From Bretschneidera sinensis (taxonomy: Eukaryota; Streptophyta; Magnoliopsida; Brassicales; Akaniaceae), in NCBI GenBank assembly GCA_023935145.1, contig CM043699.1:67930638-67994637 (forward strand): a stretch of 64,000 nt of DNA, given 5' to 3'. The notes below the pieces were generated by a model, which was not told where the DNA came from, made no database searches, and saw nothing but the letters and a program-made list of their open reading frames with translations. The translations under genes were made by a program, and so were the position numbers. Shown here in pieces: positions 20,929 through 31,304 of this stretch; position 1 is the stretch's first letter, and every line of letters starts with the position of its first letter.

Positions 20929-21775
20929 GAATGGAAAGTGAGGTGGAAGCGAGTGGATGTATAATGTGATGTTTGATGTACTGGTATGTAGGGAGACGTG
21001 CTCGTTGTTATTTGATTAGCCCAGTGAGGGGCAATAACATGTGATGAGATGAATTGAGACATGATTATACTTTTTAATGCATTGAACTACATTCATTTCA
21101 TTGATGATTGAAGTATTGATAAAAGTGGCCCATGAAGGGCATTCGTTGTGATTGGCCCATGAAGGGCATGTGTTTGTGATTTGGCCCAATAAGAGGCATA
21201 AAGTTTTGATTGTTGTAATATAGAAAATGTTGAGATGAGTATTACTCATAAATGATTGCTCTTATGATATGTACAGCGTGATAATAATTTCGTGTGAGTT
21301 GATTATTTGAAAGTACTAGTGTTTTATTGTGAAAATTATTCTATTTGTGATAAGTAAAAAGAAATCAGAAACATATTCAAAAGCTCTATTACTTGGACAC
21401 ATATGAAAAATGATTTTTGTAACAAAATTCAAAAATAAAGAAATAAATATTAAAACAATTACTTCTAGTAATGTGAATCTAGCTGAGCTTTTTAGCTCAT
21501 TCCCTCCCTATTTTACTAACATTTCATGGAAAGTGCCGGAAGGCTTTGAATCAAGTCGGTGAGGTGATTAAAGAAGGAAGGAGTCCTTAGTAATTTCCTT
21601 GTCCATGGCATCCTCATTCTTTTTAGACTTTTGAGAGTCTAGCTATACGCAAATGATCTCTTTTTCAATGTATTATGTAAAGTATTGATATTAATCCAGA
21701 TGTGCTATAAAACCGTGTAATGTGATAGTACTTATGTATGTGACGATGGATGTGAAATGGAATGTTTGTACGATG
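20929..21775 (+). repeat. LTR-like remnant of a chromovirus
   Basis: No coding sequence is visible. The stretch has the flavour of Tekay-type LTRs: repeated 'GGCCCATGAAGGGCAT' phrases (21125-21200), 'TGAGCTTTTTAGCTCA' (an inverted repeat near 21485-21500) and a 'GATGTAAAG' end. Similar phrases in the opposite orientation occur in the orphan LTR 31305-33861. Ath-A inserted at its right end. Family assignment is tentative. Confidence 0.4.
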
Positions 21776-21780
21776 TAAAG
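21776..21780. repeat. Left target-site duplication of Ath-A (TAAAG)
   Basis: TAAAG here is repeated at 31300-31304 immediately after the other LTR. Confidence 0.92.
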
Positions 21781-22594
21781 TGTTGTGAGTTTTAAATTAC
21801 TCGCAAGCGCACGAGTCGTTTGCAGTATAGCGTGTGCAAGTGCGAGGTCGAATCCACAGGGAATTGCGTTGTGAAAATATAATTTTTAATCTAAACTAAC
21901 TCTATCTTAACCTAGTTCCGAATTTTGAATGATAATTTGTAAAATAAATTAAAACTAAATTAAATTGATTTTAAAACTAATAATAAAAAGCACTAAGGTT
22001 TCCGAATCCACCCCACCGAAGTTAAGCATACATGTTCTAAAAATATAGCCTATCAAAACATTCTATGAATCCAACTATAAGACAAAAAACAAAGAATATC
22101 CCAACTAAACCAAAAGCACCCGATGTATCCGCTCTTAACAAATCACAAAGGGAATCCAATTTAATCGAAAAGCATTCAATGTATCCATCCGATGAAACAC
22201 AAAGAAAATCCAACAGACAATTTAAACTCAATCAATTATAAGATTAACTCAAATAATTGACAGAACATTTATACTAAAAATTGTCAGATTTGTACAAGCA
22301 AATCTGAACTACTACGCCAAACAACGGCGGGGCTTCATCTTCAACCTTAGCTGAAGAGTCTAGCCACTCATAACTATAAAACTATAATAAAAAGTGCTAA
22401 ACATTTAAACTAAAACAACTGAATATAAAGAAATAAATAAACAACTTTACATAGGAGAAATTCCACTCGCTGACGGGCGGCGCTTCCCCTCGTGGTAGCA
22501 ATGCCTTCGGGATCCACTAGAATGCTAGCGGACGTCCACCGGTAAACACCAAAGTGGCTCAGGAATTGTACATTGGATTATGAAGCCAAATGGT

Positions 22595-22604
22595 GTTTAT
22601 ATAG
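22595..22604 (-). promoter_or_regulatory. Putative TATA box, Ath-A 3' LTR
   Basis: CTATATAAAC on the minus strand. Identical in the 5' LTR (30870-30879). Confidence 0.65.
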
Positions 22605-22655
22605 GGGGAGACCCGGAGTAAAACAGGTTGCAGAAACGATGTGGGATACAGGCCC

Positions 22656-22880
22656 GTGTGCGCTCGATCGCAGAATGGTGCGATCGATCGCAGGTACGAT
22701 CGATCGCATATCTTGTGCGCACGATCTCATGTGCGCTCGATCGCATGTCTGGTGCGATCGATCGCAAATGCACTGAACTTCAATTATTTCGATGTGGGAT
22801 GTTGATCATGCGCTCGTTCAAAGGCAGGTGCGCTCGAGCGCTGGTGCGCTCGATCGCATATCTGTTGCGATCGAGCGCAA
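22656..22880. repeat. CGATCG palindrome cluster, Ath-A 3' LTR
   Basis: About ten CGATCG cores occur in 225 bp, in phrases GCGCTCGATCGCA and GCGATCGATCGCA, plus CTCGAG variants. It begins about 50 bp upstream of the TATA box in the element's sense. One 21-bp unit (22746-22766) is absent from the 5' LTR. Confidence 0.92.
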
Positions 22881-23045
22881 TGTCTCCAGAAGCTTCAAAT
22901 CAACCTGAAATGCTGCACTTTCTCCACAAAGCTGTAAAAACACACAAAACACAAGAAAAACGTAAAATAAAGTAAAATAATACTAACTAAGAGCATAACA
23001 AATATAAGTTAAGGGTCTAAAATATGCAATATTTAAGACTCATCA

Positions 23046-23060
23046 AATACCCCCAAACTT
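23046..23060 (-). other. Ath-A polypurine tract
   Basis: The minus strand reads AAGTTTGGGGGTATT directly before the LTR start TGATGAG. This is the plus-strand primer site in reverse transcription. Confidence 0.85.
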
Positions 23061-23417
23061 ATATTTTGCTAGTCCCTTAGCAAAACAAAATAAAAGACTC
23101 AATGAAAAACAAAGAACATAAAGATAAAGTCATCACTCATGGTATCCAAAAATTTAAGGAGCACACATCACCATGATATTCATTCATAAGCAAGCTTAAA
23201 AAGGTAAACCCATCTTCGCAATGAATAGAAATGTTAAAATCTAATTACTTACAAAAGGCAGGATAAGGCATCATAAGCTTGAATCAGTGTAAGGTGAATT
23301 AGCATATAAAAATGAAGCTTCCAAGTAACTCTAATGTGTAAGGTCTCCATGTCTCAAGATTCACCGAATTTCCCATAAAAAATGAACGAAAAGGCATAGT
23401 TTTTATTTTATTCACTC

Positions 23418-23455
<38 letters not shown>

Positions 23456-24358
23456 GGCACGGCTATGCTTAGTTCCCTTGAGCTTTCTAATTGACCCATG
23501 TAGCGAGTGTTAAGTCAATGACTCCCAAACCAGATGGTTTTAGGGCATTAGGTGTAAAGACACCCCTGAGGACTTACTAACTCGAGTCAAAAAGGCTACG
23601 AAATTAAACCGACCTTAATATTACCAAGCAAAATTTCACCTTTTGACGTGAACACTCACTGCTTACTGAGGCAAGAGGTCCAGTTACTCAGCGAAAAGTT
23701 TATTGATAAATTTTTTTTTTTTTTTTATATTTTCCTATGCCCAAGAGTTCATCCAACAAGTCATCCAGTTTCAGTTAAGATAAGGAAAAATACACATTAA
23801 AATCACGTGTCATACCTCACATAATTTGTGCTAATGTGCTCGTGTGAGATTAGATCAAACATGTGAATTCTCAAAATGCCTAAAGTAAGTAACTAAATTT
23901 AAAAAATTTATCACCAGATCATGTGTTCAAAATGTTAAGCTCACCAATGACATCACATCACAGAAAATGTTTAGATCAACTAAAATTTCACGATAACATG
24001 AGCATGCATTTATCTCTATGACGAAAAGACAACAAATTAGGACAAAGTGTGTGATGTGTCTCCCATACCTCCAAACTTAAATTACACATTGACCCCAATG
24101 TGTGACTAATATGGAAAGAGCTGACCTGAGATATGGAGAACTATCTGGACTGGTATGGCTCATAGCATACCCAAAACTTGAACTGAAGTACGCTTTGTCC
24201 CTGAAAAATAAAAACTGGAAAACAAAAAATACTGGAAACAAACATTAATCATAAAAATGCGAAATAATAAATAAACAAAAGAAAAGATAAGCTGTGGGAT
24301 GTCTCCCATGAGCGCTAAGTTTTACGTCTTCAGCCAGACTCTCCCTAGAATACTACAC
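23061..24358 (-). other. Ath-A noncoding region between pol and 3' LTR
   Basis: 1.3 kb without a credible coding frame. It includes a (TTA)n run (about 23421-23454) and T-runs near 23710. The phrase CTCCCATGAGCGCTAAGTTTTACGTCTTCAGCC after pol is also present, diverged, in Ath-D near 61845. Athila elements often carry an env-like frame here, and I find none. Confidence 0.7.
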
Positions 24359-24607
24359 TCAATCTGAGTAACTAGGATCCTCCAACAGTATCGTCTCAAT
24401 GTCCGGACTCCTCAACTCTAAGAACGGTTTCAGCCTCTGTCCATTTACCTTGAAAGTATTACCATTCTTAGGATCCTCAATCTCGATGGCCCCATGAGGA
24501 AAAACCGATCGAATAATGAATGGGCCTGACCATCGGGATTTGAGCTTGCCTGGAAAAAGATGCAGGCGTGAATTATAAAGAAGAACTCTCTGACCCGGCT
24601 CAAAAGC
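24359..24607 (-). pseudogene. Ath-A pol C-terminal tail beyond two TGA codons
   Basis: After the first stop at 24611-24613 and a second TGA at 24608-24610, the same frame stays open for about 80 codons to TGA at 24359-24361. It encodes the expected integrase tail: '[19 protein letters not shown]', then 'SRWSGPFII', '[11 protein letters not shown]' and '[12 protein letters not shown]'. This is the conserved end of Athila/Tat integrases. The stop pair therefore truncates pol rather than ending it. Two neighbouring CGA arginine codons decaying to TGA would explain it (inference). Confidence 0.88.
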
Positions 24608-24610
24608 TCA

Positions 24611-27600
24611 TCACAAAATATTTTGGTCATGAGTCTTCTTCATTTGTGCTTTGTATGATCGGGCACACTCATATGCATCATTCCGCAGCTCCTCCAATTC
24701 ATTGAGTTGGAGCTTCCGTTGTGAGCCAGCCTTGGAAAGATTGAAATTTAGTTGCTTGACAGCCCAATACGCACGATGCTCTAATTCAACCGGAAGGTGA
24801 CATGCCTTTCCGTATACAATGCGATAGGGAGACATGCCAATTGGCGTCTTGAAGGCTGTCCGATATGCCCACAGTGCATCCGTCAATCGCAGAGACCAAT
24901 CCTTTCTAGTAGGGTTCACAGTCTTTTCCAAAATATGTTTGATCTCGCGATTTGAGATTTCCACTTGACCACTCGTCTGTGGGTGATATGGGGTGGCAAC
25001 TTTGTGCGTGATACAATATTTCTTCATCAACTGCTCAAAGATCTTGTTGCAAAAGTGCTTACCTCCATCACTTATGATTGCTCGAGGCGTACCAAAACGA
25101 GCAAAAATAGTGTCTTTCAAGAACTGGACCACAACTCTGTGGTCATTGGTCTTGCACGCAACGGCCTCCACCCACTTGGACAGATAGTCCACAGCAACTA
25201 GAATGTATAAGTAGCCAAAGGAGTTTGGGAATGGTCCCATGAAATCAATGCCCCACACATCAAAAATCTCAACAATCAGAATAGGGTTGAGGGGCATCAT
25301 ATTTCTCCTAGAAAGACTCCCTAGCTTTTGGCAACGCTCACAAGATATACAGTAGGTGTGAGAGTCCCGAAACAGGGTAGGCCAATAAAATCCACACTGC
25401 AAAATCTTTGCAGCGGTCTTTTTAGCACTAAAATGGCCTCCACATGCATGATCATGACAAAAGGCGATGACATTAGATTGGTCATGCTCAGGAATACATC
25501 GTCTAATGATTTGATCAGGACAATACTTGAACAGGTAAGGATCGTCCCAGAAAAAGTGTTTTACCATGGCCAAAAATTTTGATTTATCTTGCCTCCCCCA
25601 ATGCAAGGGCATGCGTCCGGTGACAAGATAGTTCACTATGTCAGCAAACCATGGTGCGGGACTGTGAGCAATGTGCATCAATTGCTCATCAGGAAAGGTC
25701 TCAGAAATGGGAGTGGCAGCCTCACTGAATTCCACAATCAATCTAGACAAATGGTCCGCCACCACATTTTCCGAACCTTTCTTATCCCGAATCTCAATGT
25801 CGAACTCTTGAAGTAGCAAGATCCATCGGATAAGACGAGATTTAGCATCTTTTTTAGAGAAAAGATACTTCAATGCAGCATGGTCCGAGTAAATAATGAC
25901 TTTAGATCCTAACAAGTAGGATCTGAACTTGTTTAGTGCAAAAACGACTGCAAGCAACTCCTTCTCTGTGGTAGAATAATTGAGTTGTGCGTTGTTTAGA
26001 GTTCGACTTGCGTAATAGATAGCATGGGGAAGTTTATCAACACGCTGCCCCAAAACAGCTCCAACAGCATAGTCTGATGCGTCACACATAATCTCAAAAG
26101 GCACACCCCAGTTAGGTGGCTGAATAATGGGTGTGGACGTCAGAATTTCCTTCAGACCCCCAAATGCTTTCTTACAATCCTCATCAAATAGAAATGGGGC
26201 ATCTTTTTGCAACAACTTGCACAAGGGCCTGGCGATCTTGCTGAAATTCTGGATAAATCGCCTATAGAAACCTGCATGGCCCAGAAAAGATCGAACCTCT
26301 TTCACCGTACGTGGGGGTGGAAGGCTGGAAATCAAATCCACCTTCGCTTTGTCGACCTCAATCCCTCGATGAGATACGATATGCCCCAGTACAATTCCTT
26401 GCTTGACCATAAAATGGCACTTCTCCCAATTAAGCACCAGGTTCTTCTCCTTGCACCGTACCAAAACCAAAGAGAGACGGTGCAGGCACTCCTCAAATGT
26501 TGAACCGAATACGGAGAAGTCGTCCATGAAAATCTCCAAGAACCGCTCTACCATGTCAGAGAATATACTGACCATGCACCGCTGAAAAGTGGCAAGTGCA
26601 TTGCATAACCCAAAGGGCATGCGACGGTAGGCGAAGGTCCCAAAAGGACAGGTAAATGTCGTCTTCTCCTGATCTTCAGGGTCCACGGGGACCTGGTTAT
26701 ATCCAGAATAACCATCCAAAAAGCAATAATACTCGTGCCCAGCCAAACGCTCCACCATCTGATCAATAAATGGAAGTGGAAAGTGATCCTTCCTTGTGGC
26801 AGTGTTCAGCTTACGGTAGTCTATGCACACTCTCCACCCAGACTGCACACGAGTTGGCACCAACTCGTCGTCCTTATTCTTTACTACCGTTAACCCAGCT
26901 CGCTTGGGCACGACATGAATGGGGCTCACCCACTTGCTATCAGAGATGGGATAAATGATCCCTGCATCTAACAGCTTAATAACCTCTGCCCTTACAACCT
27001 CTTGCATAGCAGGGTTGAGCCTTCTTTGCGGCTCCCTCGATGGCTTAGCATCTTCCTCCAAGTGTATCCTGTGCATCACCACCGAGGGGCTAATTCCTTT
27101 AATATCCTCAATGGTCCAGCCGATAGCTTCCTTGTGCTCTCTTAAAACATCTAATAATTTCTCCTCTTGAGCCTCTCCCAAATCTGAAGCTATTATCACA
27201 GGCAAACAGTGTGCTGGACCCAGGAACTTATACTTAAGATTATCCGGTAAAGGCTTAAGTTCCTTCTGTTGAGGTTCGGGTGACACCTTCTCCTCCTCCT
27301 CCTTCCTTTCTTGAGGATCAGACTCCAAAATGGCATTTACTTCCTCGAGTAACTTATCTAAACCCAAGTCCTCTCCAAAGTGAGCAAAGCATGCCTCCAT
27401 GGGATCCTCAATGCTTGATTCATCCACAGTATCCTCAAGAATCTCCTCTATCAAGCATACATCTCTCATTTCATCATATTCCAGTGGTTGCCTAGTGATA
27501 TCAAAAATGTTCAACTCCACTGTCATATTTCCGAAGGAGATCTTCATCACCCCTGTCCTACAATTGATTAGGGCGTTAGCCGTGGCTAAGAATGGTCGCC

Positions 27601-28927
27601 CTAGAATCACCGGTATTTGAATCCCTACATTCTGAACCGGTTCTGTGTCTAGCACAATAAAATCCACGGGGAAATAGAACTTATCCACTTTTATCAAAAC
27701 ATCCTCAACTATCCCCCGTGGTCTTTTCACTGACCTATCAGCCAATTGAAGCGTCGTGGTTGTGGGCTTTAATTCTCCTAACCCCAACTGCACATAGACT
27801 GAGTAAGGTAGAAGATTCACGCTCGCCCCTAGATCCAAAAGGGCCCTCTCAATATGGCTGACTCCTATTGTGCAAGAGATGGTAGGACACCCCAGGTCCT
27901 TATACTTGATAGGTAACTTGCACTGAAGGATCGAACTGACCTGCTCGGTCAAAAATGCCTTTTTTGGGACATTCGTCCTCCTCTTGATAGTGACCAAGTC
28001 CTTTAAAAACTTGGCATATGATGGCACTTGATGGATGGCATCCAAAAATGGGATATTGATATGGACTTGTTTGAATACCTCCAGAATTTCTTCATACTTC
28101 CCTCCTTTCTTGGGCGCCTGTAATCTCTCGGGGTAAGGCGCTCTAGGTACAAACGACCTAGGAGGGTCTTTCTCAGTAGGTGTGGCTGTAGATGGCTCAG
28201 CATCTCTCTTCTCTGTGTTGCCACTCCCTTGCCCTTGCTGCATAGCAGGGCTCTCTTCCACTTGATTGTCCACTTGTCTCCCAGACCTCAGTGTGACAAT
28301 CGACTGTACTTGTTCCTCCCCGTGCATAGGAGTTGATGAACTCTCAACCATAAATTGTCCTTTTGGGTTTTGCACGGGCTGACTGGGGAACTTTCCTTTC
28401 TCTCTCTCACCCAAATGACTTGCAATTTGCCCTATTTGACTCTCCAGCTCGGCAATTGCTTGGGTGTTTACCATTGTTGCACTCCTCACATCGCTCATAT
28501 TTTGGCTAGTCGCCTTCATGAATTCCTTGAGGGTGTCCTTAAGCGACTGTGAAACTGGCGCTGGTGTTTGAGCGGGTGCATGGTAAGCAGGTGAAGGTGC
28601 TGGATGGGCAGAACGACCATGATTAGGAATTTGTGGGGCAAATCCGGGAGGATATTGATTTTGAGCATGATAAGGGGCTCCTCCCTGATTCATCGGTTGG
28701 TTCTGCCTCCATGAAAAATTTGGGTGGTTCCGCCACCCTGGATTGTACGTCTCGGAGTACGATCCATTTGACTGCCTTCGAAAGTCATTGAAAGCATTCA
28801 CTTGTTCCAGAGGATACTCGGCACAAGCCGGCATTGATGGGCAATTCTGTGCTAGATGCATGGGACTAGCACAGATGGAACAACTTTCAACATTGAATGT
28901 GTTGGCAGCATTGATGGATTGGCTCAC
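24611..28927 (-). pseudogene. Ath-A pol (zinc knuckle - protease - RT - RNase H - integrase)
   Basis: A near-intact 1438-codon frame. The apparent start at 28927 is GTG and is only where the frame opens; the true start is the gag ATG at 29853. Zinc knuckle: C16, C19, H24, C29 ([14 protein letters not shown]). Protease '[14 protein letters not shown]' at about residue 362. RT '[19 protein letters not shown]' and active site '[10 protein letters not shown]' at about 800. RNase H '[14 protein letters not shown]' and '[17 protein letters not shown]'. Integrase HHCC zinc site ('[11 protein letters not shown]', '[11 protein letters not shown]') and DDE core: D in 'GIDFMGPF' (about 1226), D in 'IISDGGKHF' (about 1288), E in '[10 protein letters not shown]' (about 1323). 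All catalytic residues are present. Only the gag junction and the C-terminal stops are damaged. Confidence 0.93.
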
Positions 28928-29853
28928 AGTGAGAGCGTCAATCTTTTAGTGAGGGCATCTAACTTTATCCTCAAATCAGCGTCCTCTCTGACCTCATAGA
29001 TGCCTCCCCTCTTAGGAGCACGAATGGACTTATCTCGACAGCTTGAAAAATCCCACTGCTGCGAGTTGTCGGACAACTTGTCCAACGCCATATATGCTTC
29101 GTCTCCTGTCAGACTCAAGAATGCCCCCCCATTCATAGACTCGATCATGCTACGGTTGGGTTGAGTCAACCCTTGGTAAAAGAATTGAACGAGTCTCCAC
29201 TTCTCATATCCATGTGGAGGGCATCTGATCAGTAACTCTTTAAAGCGCTCCCAACCCTCAGAAAATTTTTCATCCTCATCCTGAGTGAAAGAGCTGATCT
29301 CCTTTCGGCACTCATTCACTCTAGACATTGGGAAAAACTTATGATAAAATTTGCTAAGCAGGTTTTCCCAAGATGTAATAGACCCGGGCGTGTTGGAATC
29401 CAACCACGCCCTAGCTCTATCGTGAAGAGAAAAAGGGAAGAGTCGAAGATGGACTGACTCTTCAGAGAAGTTCTGGAATTTGAATGTGGCACAAATGTCT
29501 TTGAACTTCTTCACATGGCTATAAGGATTTTCAAGATCTAAGCCATAGAATGAGGGTAAGAGTTGGATGACATGTGGCTTCAAGTCAAAGTGGGTGGCAT
29601 TGGTCGGTGGCAACACTATGCAAGAGGATGAGTTAGTCGCAACGGGTGCGAACAAGTCCCTAAGGGATGTAGTGGAGTCCACGTTCCAAGCTCTAGGTTG
29701 CTCTACATGTTCAGGATGATTTGCATTCCTATAATTCTCTGCCATCTCAACAGTCTCTCTCTCAACTAGCGCTCTTTTCTGTCTCCTAAGAGTTCTTTCT
29801 AAGTCGGGATCTAAATGTATCAAATCTAAGTCCAAGGATCTCCGACCAAGCAT
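28924..29853 (-). pseudogene. Ath-A gag, frameshifted at its 3' end
   Basis: 310 codons from ATG 29853, including the stop. This ATG is supported by the homologous start in Ath-C (40560), as both begin MLGRRSL. Gag forms the virus-like particle. The capsid-type domain spans residues about 75-260 ('LLPSFYGLDLENPYSHVKKF', 'HLRLFPFSLHDRARAWLDS', 'FPMSRVNECRKEISSF', 'ERFKELLIRCPPHGYEKW'). The frame ends in an out-of-frame 'RLTLSL'. Ath-C reads 'ALTKKIDAL' at this place and stays open into the zinc knuckle. Ath-A lacks one base (CTAAAAG against CTAAGAAG), so gag and pol were one frame. Confidence 0.92.
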
Positions 29854-30032
29854 ACACCAACTAAAAAAAACCTAAAGTAAACTAACCAGCAGAAACTTGC
29901 AGAATTTAAACAAACACACAACTTAAAAAAAAAAAAAAAAAAAAATTTATTTTTTTATTTTTTTAAATTGATAACTAACTAGTAGAAAAATAAAATCAAT
30001 TCAGACCAAAAATTTTCACAAACAAAACAGTT
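29854..30032 (-). other. Ath-A leader
   Basis: Noncoding leader between primer site and gag ATG. It includes an A-run/T-run near 29927-29965. No other feature seen. Confidence 0.7.
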
Positions 30033-30049
30033 CCCCGGCAACGGCGCCA
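30033..30049 (-). other. Ath-A primer-binding site (tRNA-Asp)
   Basis: The plus strand equals the 17-nt 3' end of plant tRNA-Asp, CCCCGGCAACGGCGCCA, without mismatch. It lies six bases from the LTR. Confidence 0.93.
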
Positions 30050-30869
30050 AAAACTTGTTGTGAGTTTTAAATTACTCGCAAGCGCACGAGTCGTTTGCAG
30101 TATAGCGTGTGCAAGTGCGAGGTCGAATCCACAGGGAATTGCGTTGTGAAAATATAATTTTTAATCTAAACTAACTCTATCTTAACCTAGTTCCGAATTT
30201 TGAATGATAATTTGTAAAATAAATTAAAACTAAATTAAATTGATTTTAAAACTAATAATAAAAAGCACTAAGGTTTCCGAATCCACCCCACCGAAGTTAA
30301 GCATACATGTTCTAAAAATATAGCCTATCAAAACATTCTATGAATCCAACTATAAGACAAAAAACAAAGAATATCCCAACTAAACCAAAAGCACCCGATG
30401 TATCCGCTCTTAACAAATCACAAAGGGAATCCAATTTAATCGAAAAGCATTCAATGTATCCATCCGATGAAACACAAAGAAAATCCAACAGACAATTTAA
30501 ACTCAATCAATTATAAGATTAACTCAAATAATTGACAGAACATTTATACTAAAAATTGTCAGATTTGTACAAGCAAATCTGAACTACTACGCCAAACAAC
30601 GGCGGGGCTTCATCTTCAACCTTAGCTGAAGAGTCTAGCCACTCATAACTATAAAACTATAATAAAAAGTGCTAAACATTTAAACTAAAACAACTGAATA
30701 TAAAGAAATAAATAAACAACTTTACATAGGAGAAATTCCACTCGCTGACGGGCGGCGCTTCCCCTCGTGGTAGCAATGCCTTCGGGATCCACTAGAATGC
30801 TAGCGGACGTCCACCGGTAAACACCAAAGTGGCTCAGGAATTGTACATTGGATTATGAAGCCAAATGGT

Positions 30870-30879
30870 GTTTATATAG
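30870..30879 (-). promoter_or_regulatory. Putative TATA box, Ath-A 5' LTR
   Basis: CTATATAAAC on the minus strand, identical to the 3' LTR copy. It would drive genomic RNA leftward through gag-pol. Confidence 0.65.
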
Positions 30880-30930
30880 GGGGAGACCCGGAGTAAAACA
30901 GGTTGCAGAAACGATGTGGGATACAGGCCC

Positions 30931-31134
30931 GTGTGCGCTCGATCGCAGAATGGTGCGATCGATCGCAGGTACGATCGATCGCATGTCTTGTGCGCACGAT
31001 CTCATGTGCGCTCGATCGCAAATGCACTGAACTTCAATTATTTCGATGTGGGATGTTGATCATGCGCTCGTTCAAAGGCAGGTGCGCTCGAGCGCTGGTG
31101 CGCTCGATCGCATATCTGTTGCAATCGAGCGCAA
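30931..31134. repeat. CGATCG palindrome cluster, Ath-A 5' LTR
   Basis: Same cluster as 22656-22880 minus one 21-bp unit. It starts about 50 bp upstream of TATA. Confidence 0.92.
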
Positions 31135-31299
31135 TGTCTCCAGAAGCTTCAAATCAACCTGAAATGCTGCACTTTCTCCACAAAGCTGTAAAAACACACA
31201 AAACACAATAAAAACGTAAAATAAAGTAAAATAATACTAACTAAGAGCATAACAAATATAAGTTAAGGGTCTAAAATATGCAATATTTAAGACTCATCA

Positions 31300-31304
31300 T
31301 AAAG
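31300..31304. repeat. Right target-site duplication of Ath-A (TAAAG)
   Basis: Matches 21776-21780 exactly. Confidence 0.92.

Larger units (their letters stand above)
21781..23045 (-). repeat. Ath-A 3' LTR
   Basis: Edges are TGTTGTGAG and GACTCATCA on the plus strand. It is adjacent to the polypurine tract at 23046, which makes it the 3' LTR of the minus-strand element. TATA is at 22595-22604 and the CpG palindrome cluster at 22656-22880. Confidence 0.96.
21781..31299 (-). mobile_element. Ath-A: complete young Athila-type gypsy element
   Basis: A 9519-bp minus-strand element with LTRs of 1265 and 1244 bp, TG...CA ends, a perfect 5-bp duplication TAAAG, a tRNA-Asp primer site, a polypurine tract, and one gag-pol coding unit from 29853 down to 24359. 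The LTRs differ by about three substitutions plus one 21-bp repeat unit, indicating a very recent insertion. The coding unit carries one single-base frameshift (28943-28948) and two adjacent TGA codons (24608-24613). There is no env-like frame between pol and the 3' LTR. Lineage is from the RT block '[19 protein letters not shown]' and the FMDD active site, both typical of Athila. Confidence 0.95.
30056..31299 (-). repeat. Ath-A 5' LTR
   Basis: 1244 bp. Nearly identical to 21781-23045; I count three substitutions and the loss of one 21-bp unit in the palindrome cluster (30931-31134). It holds the promoter of the element (TATA 30870-30879). Confidence 0.96.

Noticed and set aside
22656..22880. 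CRISPR-like look of the CGATCG cluster
   Set aside because: Repeats are too short, spacing is irregular, palindromic cores overlap, and the context is a plant LTR.
23061..24358. env-like gene in Ath-A
   Set aside because: No frame of useful length between the pol end and the 3' LTR; no signal peptide or membrane segment seen.
28925..28927. GTG as a start codon for Ath-A pol
   Set aside because: Plant translation does not normally use it here. The frame opens only because of the upstream one-base deletion.
24965..28949. Many plus-strand frames opposite Ath-A pol
   Set aside because: Shadows of the minus-strand pol; no motifs of their own.
28924..28950. Programmed -1 frameshift between gag and pol of Ath-A
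   Set aside because: No canonical slippery heptamer in the gag frame, and the related Ath-C has the two parts in one frame.
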